In this document: positions 17,190 to 25,981 of the stretch, piece by piece
Position numbering within the stretch: the stretch's first letter is position 1
How the letters are laid out: the number at the start of each line of letters is the position of its first letter
Source of the DNA: Evansella tamaricis
Lineage (GTDB): Bacteria; Bacillota; Bacilli; Bacillales; Salisediminibacteriaceae
Reading direction: 5' to 3'
NCBI RefSeq assembly: GCF_019042215.1
Contig: NZ_JAHQCS010000183.1
Location: 1-42,516 of the forward strand
DNA: 42,516 nucleotides
Notes under the pieces: generated by a model
Databases searched by the model: none
What the model was told of the DNA's origin: nothing
The model's input: the letters and a program-made list of their open reading frames with translations, nothing else
Position numbers and translations under genes: made by a program

Positions 17190-18011
17190 ATGATACGGTT
17201 CGATGGTCATATTCATTCACCATATTGTCCACACGGAACATCCGATTCTTTTGAACAATATATTGAAAAGGCATTAGAACTTGGATTTGAGCAAATTTCT
17301 TTTACAGAACATGCCCCACTTCCTGAATCATTTTGTGACCCTGTTCCAACAAAGGATAGCGCAATGACCACAGATCAGTTACAGCGTTATTTAGAGCATT
17401 TATTACGACTAAAAAAGGTCTACAAAGAAGACATCACAATTAACATTGGTTTAGAAGTGGATTATATTGAAGGGTATGAAAGTGATACCCGCAGACTATT
17501 AAACGAATGGGGAAACCATTTAGATGACGCCATACTCTCTGTCCATTTTCTCAAGAATCGGGATAACTACCGTTGTCTTGATTATAGCTGGAAAGAGTTT
17601 GAAACCATCATTAAAGAGTACGGTTCGTTGGAAAAAGTTTATAAAAAATATTTTGAAACACTTATCCTATCCATACAAAGTGATTTAGGCCCCCATAAAC
17701 CGAAACGGATTGGTCACATTACCTTAGTTCGTAAGTTCCAAGAATTATTTCCCAGGACATTCGATGATAGTTCTTATGTTATGGAAGTATTAACGGTTCT
17801 TCAAAGAGAAGGACTTGTCCTAGATGTAAATGGCGCTGGACTTGTGAAGCCATATTGCAATGAATTCTATCCCCCCATCCCATGGATCTTGAAAGCAAAA
17901 GAAATGGGAATTCCATTTGTTTATGGTTCTGATGCCCACCGTGCAAACTTACTTGGTACTGGGTTGGAGCAGGTGGATTCCATATTGGGTTCCACAAAAT
18001 CTAGTCAGTAG
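17190..18011 (+). CDS. hisJ: Histidinol-phosphatase, PHP family
   Basis: Dephosphorylates histidinol phosphate, the penultimate stage of histidine synthesis. The 273-residue PHP-domain protein has the metal-binding N terminus RFDGHIHSPYCPHGT, then FTEHAPLPESF, LGLEVDYIEGYE-like acidic residues, HLDDAILSVHF, and the C-terminal FVYGSDAHRANLLG. I choose ATG 17190 because AGAAAGG lies 9 bases upstream; the ATG at 17181 directly abuts that site. It overlaps the convergent refZ gene by 11 bases. No other his genes are present, as in B. subtilis. Confidence 0.94.
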   Translation: MIRFDGHIHSPYCPHGTSDSFEQYIEKALELGFEQISFTEHAPLPESFCDPVPTKDSAMTTDQLQRYLEHLLRLKKVYKEDITINIGLEVDYIEGYESDTRRLLNEWGNHLDDAILSVHFLKNRDNYRCLDYSWKEFETIIKEYGSLEKVYKKYFETLILSIQSDLGPHKPKRIGHITLVRKFQELFPRTFDDSSYVMEVLTVLQREGLVLDVNGAGLVKPYCNEFYPPIPWILKAKEMGIPFVYGSDAHRANLLGTGLEQVDSILGSTKSSQ

Positions 18012-18651
18012 GGATGTTACGATTCATGTTTTTGGTTACTTCCTCTAAAAAGTGGGATGCGATCCATTCAGCTAGTTCTGAAAAATATTGGTCCATAAAA
18101 TGATTTTCATGTGGCATCAGATGGTAAACCTCCCTGATATACTGGGGGTGTAAAAATGGCATTGTTAACATTCCCCTTAGTTGGAGAACAAAATATTCAT
18201 TAGGTAACGAAGCAATTTCTTTATTTTCATATGCTATATGCATTAAAGATACGAAAAGGTGTTTTTCTTTTGCTAAATAAGTAGTCATCAATTCTCTCAC
18301 TAAAGTAGTATCAAGAGTAATTTCACGATGGACAAACCTTGCTAAAGCATGCTTAGTTTGCTGATAAACCATCACATCCCATATGGCGCGGAGTAAACAG
18401 TCATAAGCAGTATCTTCCTGCTTTTCTGCACGGATCACTTGATTTTCAATTTTAAGAACATACTCCTCTAAAAATTCTGTAATTAATTGTTCAAGAAGTC
18501 CCTGTTTACTCCCGAAATAATAGGAAATGAGTGCAACATTACACTCCGCCTTTTTAGCAATGTCCCTTACAGATGTACCTGAAAACCCCTGAACATTAAA
18601 GAGTTCGATAGCAGCATTTATCACTTTTTCCTTTGACGCCTTTTTCCCCAT
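18001..18651 (-). CDS. refZ: TetR-family regulator RefZ
   Basis: A 216-residue TetR-family protein. The N-terminal helix-turn-helix (INAAIELFNVQGFSGTSVRDIAKKAECNVALISYYFGSKQGLL) fits RefZ (YttP), which in B. subtilis binds sites near the origin and modulates FtsZ ring position at the onset of sporulation. The start at ATG 18651 has AAAGGTGGTGG 5 bases upstream. The order hisJ-refZ-GAF protein-rpsD is the same as in B. subtilis, which supports the assignment. It overlaps hisJ tail to tail by 11 bases. Confidence 0.88.
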   Translation of the reverse strand: MGKKASKEKVINAAIELFNVQGFSGTSVRDIAKKAECNVALISYYFGSKQGLLEQLITEFLEEYVLKIENQVIRAEKQEDTAYDCLLRAIWDVMVYQQTKHALARFVHREITLDTTLVRELMTTYLAKEKHLFVSLMHIAYENKEIASLPNEYFVLQLRGMLTMPFLHPQYIREVYHLMPHENHFMDQYFSELAEWIASHFLEEVTKNMNRNIPTD

Positions 18652-18812
18652 AAATCCACCACCTTTACTCATGATATATCGGAATTGATTACTTTATCAT
18701 TCTTCTTCAATTATATTAATCCTATAGTGATTAGTCGATATAAACCTCTAAAACAATACTACTTTTATAATTTGTGATATACTTTTGCAAATAAAACATG
18801 GAGGTAAGTAGT

Positions 18813-19301
18813 ATGTTTCAATCACAAAAATATGATGGGTCCTTGACAAGGCAATATGAATTACTATCCAAACAATTAGATGCCCTCTTAACTGGTGAAG
18901 AAGATCTTATAGCAAATTTAAGTAATGCAACCGCCCTATTAAATCAGTTTCTTTCTGATGTGAATTGGGTTGGTTTTTATTTATGGAAAGGAAACGAACT
19001 GATCCTCGGACCATTCCAAGGACTTCCAGCATGCGTGAGAATCCCTTATGGAAAAGGCGTATGTGGTACAACTGTAAAAACAAGAAAAACATTACGTGTG
19101 GAAGACGTTCACCAATTTCCAGGTCATATTGCTTGTGATGCTGCTTCTAATTCTGAGATTGTCATTCCTTTAATTAAATTAAAAAACAATGAACTACTTG
19201 GGGTACTCGATATTGATAGTCCGAAAAAGGGACGTTTTACTATAGAAGATCAAGAAGGATTAGAACTATTTGTAAAAACGTTAATGAATCACTTGAAATA
19301 A
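18813..19301 (+). CDS. msrC: Free methionine-(R)-sulfoxide reductase (GAF domain)
   Basis: Reduces free methionine-R-sulfoxide with thioredoxin as donor. The whole 162-residue protein is one GAF domain. Three cysteines match the catalytic set of this family in both context and spacing: Cys74 (GLPACVRIP), Cys84 (GKGVCGTTV) and Cys108 (GHIACDAAS). The start at ATG 18813 is set by GGAGGT 7 bases upstream; the earlier ATG lies against that site. It corresponds to B. subtilis ytsP and is divergent from refZ. Confidence 0.94.
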   Translation: MFQSQKYDGSLTRQYELLSKQLDALLTGEEDLIANLSNATALLNQFLSDVNWVGFYLWKGNELILGPFQGLPACVRIPYGKGVCGTTVKTRKTLRVEDVHQFPGHIACDAASNSEIVIPLIKLKNNELLGVLDIDSPKKGRFTIEDQEGLELFVKTLMNHLK

Positions 19302-19310
19302 CAGTTTTTC

Positions 19311-19339
19311 TTGACTTCTCATTTTAGAAATTATACACT
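19311..19339 (+). promoter_or_regulatory. Candidate sigma-A promoter of rpsD
   Basis: TTGACT, 17 bases, then TACACT, located 240 bases before rpsD and just ahead of the structured leader. Confidence 0.5.
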
Positions 19340-19344
19340 ATACT

Positions 19345-19560
19345 TTGTGCGAATAAGACAGCCACGGTAAACATCGTCTGATTCATTTTATTCCCGTTTG
19401 ATAGAGACTGTCAAAAGTCCTGGCACGACTGTGTCGCTGTGTAAACACAGCTATAAAACGAGGTGTATCGAGTAACCTCTAGCTGTCGAGGCGAGGGTAC
19501 ATGAAAATAAAATGACCAAATGAATGGGATTACCACTGTTATTTATTTCACGAACATTTA
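19345..19560 (+). promoter_or_regulatory. Structured leader of rpsD, probable S4 autoregulatory element
   Basis: The 280-base gap before rpsD holds no gene. A GC-rich structured core at about 19403-19503 has the stem-loops GCTGTG / CACAGC (19436-19441 and 19446-19451) and GAGGT / ACCTC (19460-19464 and 19475-19479), with flanking segments able to close longer helices. In B. subtilis, S4 represses its own gene by binding a leader pseudoknot in front of rpsD. Position, length and structure here agree with that, but I have not matched it to the covariance model. Confidence 0.65.
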
Positions 19561-19581
19561 CTTATAAAGGAGGAGCTAATT

Positions 19582-20184
19582 ATGGCTCGATATACTGGAC
19601 CAAGCTGGAAGCTTTCCCGTCGATTAGGAATTTCCCTAAGCGGAACTGGAAAAGAGCTTCAAAAACGCCCTTATGGACCTGGTGAACATGGTCCTAACCA
19701 ACGTAAAAAACTTTCTGAGTACGGACTTCAACTTCAAGAGAAGCAAAAATTACGTCACATGTACGGCATGAACGAGCGTCAATTCCGCCGTCTTTTTGAT
19801 CAAGCAGGTAAACTTCAAGGTATCCACGGTGAAAACTTCATGATTCTTCTTGAATCTCGTCTAGATAACCTTGTTTACCGTTTAGGTCTTGCTCGTACTC
19901 GCCGTCAAGCTCGTCAGCTTGTTAACCACGGACACGTTACTGTGAATGGAAGCCGTGTTGACATTCCGTCATTCCGCGTTGTTCCTGGTCAAACTATTGG
20001 TATCCGCGAAAAATCACGTAACTTTGACATCGTTAAAGACTCTATTGAAGTTAACGACTTTGTCCCTGCTTATTTAGATTTTGATGCTGATAAACTAGAA
20101 GGAACATATACTCGTTTACCTGAGCGTTCTGAGTTACCTGCTGAAATTTCTGAGCAACTTATCGTTGAGTTCTACTCACGTTAA
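19582..20184 (+). CDS. rpsD: 30S ribosomal protein S4
   Basis: A 200-residue primary 16S rRNA-binding protein that starts 30S assembly. The sequence is unmistakable: [33 protein letters not shown], an S4 RNA-binding domain ([34 protein letters not shown], about 92-125) and the C-terminal [10 protein letters not shown]. It lacks the zinc-binding Cys motif, so it is the Cys-minus form. The ATG follows AAAGGAGGAG. Codon use is strongly biased, as expected for a highly expressed gene. Confidence 0.99.
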   Translation: MARYTGPSWKLSRRLGISLSGTGKELQKRPYGPGEHGPNQRKKLSEYGLQLQEKQKLRHMYGMNERQFRRLFDQAGKLQGIHGENFMILLESRLDNLVYRLGLARTRRQARQLVNHGHVTVNGSRVDIPSFRVVPGQTIGIREKSRNFDIVKDSIEVNDFVPAYLDFDADKLEGTYTRLPERSELPAEISEQLIVEFYSR

Positions 20185-20195
20185 TACGAATCATC

Positions 20196-20241
20196 AAACC
20201 CCTCAAAACCTTTTAATAGTGGTTTTGAGGGGTTTCTTTTG
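20196..20241 (+). terminator. Terminator of rpsD
   Basis: The perfect 15-bp stem AAACCCCTCAAAACC / GGTTTTGAGGGGTTT with a 10-base loop is followed by CTTTTG. Confidence 0.95.
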
Positions 20242-20263
20242 TCTTGGATGGCCTCCTAAGATA

Positions 20264-20623
20264 TCATAAAATCTCTTTAATACGGATTAAAAGAGTATTA
20301 AACTCAAATGGCTTTATTAAATAGTTACTACCCTTATCTTCTTCTGTAGAAATAAATTGTTCAAAAACAACTTCCCTGTAACCAATATACAGAACAGGTA
20401 TGTCCCCCCATACGCTTTTAAATTCTTCCTTGTCCCAACCATTTTTCGTTGGCATTTCTATATCAAATATAATTAGCTCTGGTTTATCCGAATGAACAAG
20501 TGCTATAGTCTGTTCACTTGAATCTGCAAGTAAAATATGATAACCCTTACTTTCAAGATAAAGCTTAAGTAACCCTTGAATTCCAGTGTCATGTTCAGAG
20601 ATTAAAATTTTCTTCTTTGCCAT
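20264..20623 (-). CDS. Stand-alone response regulator receiver protein
   Basis: A 119-residue protein made of a single receiver domain with no output domain. The phosphoacceptor is Asp54 (LIIFDIEMPTKNGW) and the conserved lysine is Lys104 (YLIKPFEF). The N-terminal acidic pocket is Glu10/Asp12 (ISEHD) instead of the usual Asp-Asp, and the usual Ser/Thr at the end of strand 4 is not visible (VLYIGYRE), so switching may be atypical. ATG 20623 has AGAGGAG 9 bases upstream. It lies 217 bases downstream of the hybrid kinase gene on the same strand and is its probable partner, as in Spo0F-like phosphorelay intermediates (inference). Confidence 0.88.
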   Translation of the reverse strand: MAKKKILISEHDTGIQGLLKLYLESKGYHILLADSSEQTIALVHSDKPELIIFDIEMPTKNGWDKEEFKSVWGDIPVLYIGYREVVFEQFISTEEDKGSNYLIKPFEFNTLLIRIKEIL

Positions 20624-20840
20624 GTACAGCACTCCTCTTTTGAAAATTACATCCCGCATATAGGTTTGAAAATATCCTCCATTTCCTTTACCTATAATTC
20701 TGTTCAGAGTTCTTGTTCATGGCATGAAGAGTGTCTATTATTTACGGGTTGAACAATATAAAATTAGATTACTCATATATTTTAAATAGCCTCGGTTAAA
20801 TATAGGTAAAAAAATTGAAACCATTTTTCATAACTTCCAT

Positions 20841-23800
20841 TTACTTCCCCGCACAAATGGGAATGGAGATAAAAAATTTACTGCCTTCATTTACTTCACT
20901 CTCCGCCCAAATCTCCCCTTTGTGTCCCAAGACAATCTCTTTTACTATAGCTAGTCCCAAACCAGTCCCATTATGATTATTGTAGGTATTTGATGTTTTT
21001 CCTTTATAAAATCGATCGAATATTTTTGGTAAATCTTCTTCGCTAATTCCAACACCATTATCTTTAATTAGAATAGTTAACCGATTATTATCTTTACCTA
21101 TATAAGACGTGATAGAGATTTTGCCCCCCACTTCAGAGGTGTTTTTAATGGCATTTGAAATAAGGTTTGATATAACCTGATCCATTCGTTCCACATCGAT
21201 TGAACCTTTGAATCGTTTAAAGTTCTTTGGATCACCAACTTGGTGAAACTCTCTCTTTCCTTGGGAAACTTCAAAACTAAATTTTTGATACACTTGCTCG
21301 AGCCAAAGATCAATACGAGTATCTTTCAAATTTAAGCTGGCCTTTCCCGCTTCCAAACGGGATAAATCTGACAGATCATCAATCAAGCGGTTTAAAATCT
21401 TTATTTTATTGAAAACAAGTTTACGATAATGGTTATCATCAACTGTAACTAATCCTTCCTGCAATGCCTGTAAATATCCATGAATTAACGTAACTGGTGT
21501 TCCCAACTCATGTGCAATATTTGACAGAAGACGCCGTCTCGATTCTGCCATTGTTAGCAAGTCCTCATTCATCTGTTTTAAGTCATCATTGGCAAACTTT
21601 AATGCATCTGTCCGTTCTTGTATTTTTTCCTCTAAATGAAGGTTCATTTTAATGAGTTCCTGGTTTAATGTTCTTATACGAACTAAAGTCTTGACTCGGG
21701 ATATTAATTCCTGCTTATCACAAGGTTTGACTAAATAGTCGTTTGCCCCTGCTTCAAAGGAAGCAATTTTGTCGTGAAGCTGATTTTTGGCGGTTAACAT
21801 TAAGATAGGCAACTCCATTAGTGAATAGTCTTCCCTTAAACGTTGGCACACTTCATAACCAGACATATTTGGCATCATGATATCGAGAATTAATAGATCT
21901 ACTTGATACTCTTGAATGATACGGAAGACTTCTTCTCCATGAGATGCTGTGATTATTTCATAGCCTTCTAAAGTTAATTGATTGATTAATATTTGTAGAT
22001 TTACAGGTTCATCATCTGCAATAACTATTGTTGCACTTTCACTTGCAGATGGAAGAATTTTTGAAAGTACTGGTTCATTCTCTGTATATGCTTCAACTGT
22101 TAATGCAACCTCTTCTTCCGTATCAGTTTGTTCATTGTTCAATGGGAGTAAAACATGGAAGGTGGAACCTTCTCCTAACTCTGATTCCACTTCCATTTTA
22201 CCACCATGTAAATCAACTAACCGTTTCGTAATACTTAAGCCAATGCCTGCTCCTCCTGCAATTCTGGAAACAGACTTATCCACTTGCTGGAATGGTTCAA
22301 AAATGAGATTTTTGTTTTCCTCCGTAATCCCCTTTCCAGTATCACTTACACTGATTTTCATATAACCATTTTCGACAGAAGCAGAAACTACTATCTCTCC
22401 TTCTTCCGTATACTTTATGGCATTTCCAATTAGATTATATAATATTTGCTGAAGCCGGTTTTGGTCTGCATATAGAGGAGGTAATGATTTGTCCACCATA
22501 TTAACCAATTGTATCTGTCTATTGTTAACTAGGGATTTACAAATGGATATAACCACATCTACGATTCCCTTTATATAAACTGGCTTAATATGGAGGTTCA
22601 GTGATTCGTGTTTTAGTTTAGAAAAATCCAATATGTCATTTACTAAATGGGTTAATCGATTTCCACTTGTTATGATCATGTTTAACTGTCTTTTCATATC
22701 CTCAGGAATATTACCTGCAGCTCCATCCCTTAAAGACTCTGCTATTCCGATCATTCCATACAGAGGTGTTCGTAACTCATGAGATGTAATCGCCAGAAAC
22801 TCATCTTTCAGTTCATCCGTCTTCTTTAAGTTCTTCATTGCAAGTTCTTGACTTTCCCTTGCCCTTTGTTCGGCTTTTTCTTTTTCGTCTCGCATAATAT
22901 TGATCTTATCAGCCAAGGCGAGAGAAAGTAATACTACCTCAATTGTTAAAGCCCCTTGACCTGCATATTCGGTAATCATTGAAAATGGAAGAAATACAGC
23001 TCTTTGAAGGATAGTGATAAAAACACCAACCAAAAAGATGAGCCAACCTACGATAAAAAAACGTGCCTGACGGGCACCACGTTCTAAACAGAGAAAAGCT
23101 GTACTTATAACCGTAACAAACGTACATAATGTTCCAACTAGCATCAAATAAAGTGCTATATATTGAGAAAATAACAGACTGATAATCACAAGCCCATTTA
23201 TCCCCATTAAAACATAAGAAATATTCTTAAACTTTGGAATATATTGATCTACATCCAAAAAGGATCTCGTAAACACCAGAATAAAAATGCATGCTAGACT
23301 AACCCAAAGGGGTGTGGAGATAATATTCCATTCTGGATAATTTGACCACAAATATTGAAATCCCAGTCCATTAATTGACAATTTACCCATTAAAGTACAG
23401 ATCATAACGATAACATAATATAGATAACTCCTTAGCTTCAAGCTGAAATATAGGAATAAATTATATAAAATCATGACGAGTATAACACCATAAAATAATC
23501 CCAGCATTGTAAATTCAGTTTGTGTTTTTTGAATGAACGAATCTTTATTCCAAATATTAATCGGAGGATGCAACTCCCCACCACCGGATGCTAAGACATA
23601 AAAAACCTTCGTCTCATTTAAATCTATCTCAATATTAAAAATGAAATTCCGGTGTTCAATATCCCTTTGTGAGAAAGGATAAATGGCAGCTCCTGCCTTT
23701 TGAAGTTCCGTGATCCCCGACTCATCTTCTGAATATATGTTCAATTCATAAATCAGAGGGAACGCAAATTCCAATAACCATTCTTCCTGATCCGATTCAT

Positions 23801-24089
23801 TATGTATTTCAAAACGCAACCATGTGTGCGACTCAAAAAAGCCTGATTTTTGAGTCATTTGGTCAGAATGGATAAATTCATCTACTTTATTTGCTACATC
23901 TTGTATCTCATACTTTCGATCATTGTCTCTTATCATGTAAAGTGCTGGATATAAATCAGTCACTTCAGTAGAGGAATCTAAGATTAATGGGTCAATTCTA
24001 TCTCCACTCACTTTATTTGCAAGAGGGATGTGGATAAGAATTAGTAAAAGTGTAATAGATACGGCGGCTTTAGCTAATCCTTTATACAT
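20841..24089 (-). CDS. Hybrid sensor histidine kinase with two kinase cores
   Basis: 1082 residues. The order is: signal or anchor helix (about 6-24); an extracytoplasmic domain of the 7TMR-DISMED2 type (about 35-180); seven hydrophobic helices (about 193-395); HisKA with His437 (AITSHELRTPLYGM) and ATPase domain (NLIGNAIKYT, SDTGKGI, GGAGIGLSI to about 650); receiver with Asp736 (LLILDIMMPNMSGYEV) and Lys788; coiled coil; then a second HisKA with His860 (SNIAHELGTPVTLIHGY) and second ATPase domain (NLISNAIKNT, KDNGVGI, GTGLGLAIVK). Both cores keep all key motifs. ATG 24089 follows AGAGGTGA. It has no counterpart at this place in B. subtilis. The signal may be a carbohydrate or other small ligand, judged only from the family. 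Confidence 0.92.
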   Translation of the reverse strand: MYKGLAKAAVSITLLLILIHIPLANKVSGDRIDPLILDSSTEVTDLYPALYMIRDNDRKYEIQDVANKVDEFIHSDQMTQKSGFFESHTWLRFEIHNESDQEEWLLEFAFPLIYELNIYSEDESGITELQKAGAAIYPFSQRDIEHRNFIFNIEIDLNETKVFYVLASGGGELHPPINIWNKDSFIQKTQTEFTMLGLFYGVILVMILYNLFLYFSLKLRSYLYYVIVMICTLMGKLSINGLGFQYLWSNYPEWNIISTPLWVSLACIFILVFTRSFLDVDQYIPKFKNISYVLMGINGLVIISLLFSQYIALYLMLVGTLCTFVTVISTAFLCLERGARQARFFIVGWLIFLVGVFITILQRAVFLPFSMITEYAGQGALTIEVVLLSLALADKINIMRDEKEKAEQRARESQELAMKNLKKTDELKDEFLAITSHELRTPLYGMIGIAESLRDGAAGNIPEDMKRQLNMIITSGNRLTHLVNDILDFSKLKHESLNLHIKPVYIKGIVDVVISICKSLVNNRQIQLVNMVDKSLPPLYADQNRLQQILYNLIGNAIKYTEEGEIVVSASVENGYMKISVSDTGKGITEENKNLIFEPFQQVDKSVSRIAGGAGIGLSITKRLVDLHGGKMEVESELGEGSTFHVLLPLNNEQTDTEEEVALTVEAYTENEPVLSKILPSASESATIVIADDEPVNLQILINQLTLEGYEIITASHGEEVFRIIQEYQVDLLILDIMMPNMSGYEVCQRLREDYSLMELPILMLTAKNQLHDKIASFEAGANDYLVKPCDKQELISRVKTLVRIRTLNQELIKMNLHLEEKIQERTDALKFANDDLKQMNEDLLTMAESRRRLLSNIAHELGTPVTLIHGYLQALQEGLVTVDDNHYRKLVFNKIKILNRLIDDLSDLSRLEAGKASLNLKDTRIDLWLEQVYQKFSFEVSQGKREFHQVGDPKNFKRFKGSIDVERMDQVISNLISNAIKNTSEVGGKISITSYIGKDNNRLTILIKDNGVGISEEDLPKIFDRFYKGKTSNTYNNHNGTGLGLAIVKEIVLGHKGEIWAESEVNEGSKFFISIPICAGK

Positions 24090-24221
24090 TGGGAGTTCAC
24101 CTCTTTTCTGGGAAGGTATATAGTAATTTTGGAAATTGATTTCCTAATTCACCTTATTATAGCAAATATATTATTTTTTCCCCTCATATATTTAAAAATA
24201 ATAAATACATAAGATAAATGC

Positions 24222-24254
24222 TAAATAGAGGCTGACATTTTGGTCAGCCTCTTT
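24222..24254 (-). terminator. Terminator of tyrS
   Basis: The stem AGAGGCTGAC / GTCAGCCTCT (24227-24236 and 24243-24252) lies 14 bases after the tyrS stop. The T run after it on the minus strand is short. Confidence 0.75.
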
Positions 24255-24267
24255 GTTAAAACTTATA

Positions 24268-25795
<1,528 letters not shown>

Positions 25796-25801
25796 TTCGT
25801 T

Positions 25802-25831
25802 ATAATATTCGAGCAGTAGATAAACAATCAA
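25802..25831 (-). promoter_or_regulatory. Promoter of the tyrS T-box transcript
   Basis: On the minus strand TTGATT, 18 bases, TATTAT, placed immediately before the T-box Stem I. Confidence 0.6.
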
Positions 25832-25939
25832 ATCGAAATATCACTACATTTTTATTATTCATTATAATACTTCTCCTTATGATAAAATGTCAACCTTAAC
25901 CTTCAAAATGATAGGTTGTACTATATTAAATCTTAAGAA

Positions 25940-25951
25940 ATATGCTATAAT
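25940..25951 (+). promoter_or_regulatory. Extended -10 promoter of the PBP gene
   Basis: TATGCTATAAT gives an extended TGnTATAAT -10 element. The -35 region is poor (TTGTAC lies 24 bases away). It would yield a short leader before the ribosome binding site at 25967. The rest of 25832-25939 is AT-rich with no other feature seen. Confidence 0.5.
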
Positions 25952-25981
25952 ATTCATGACTTTTTGGGAGGTTATGAACTT

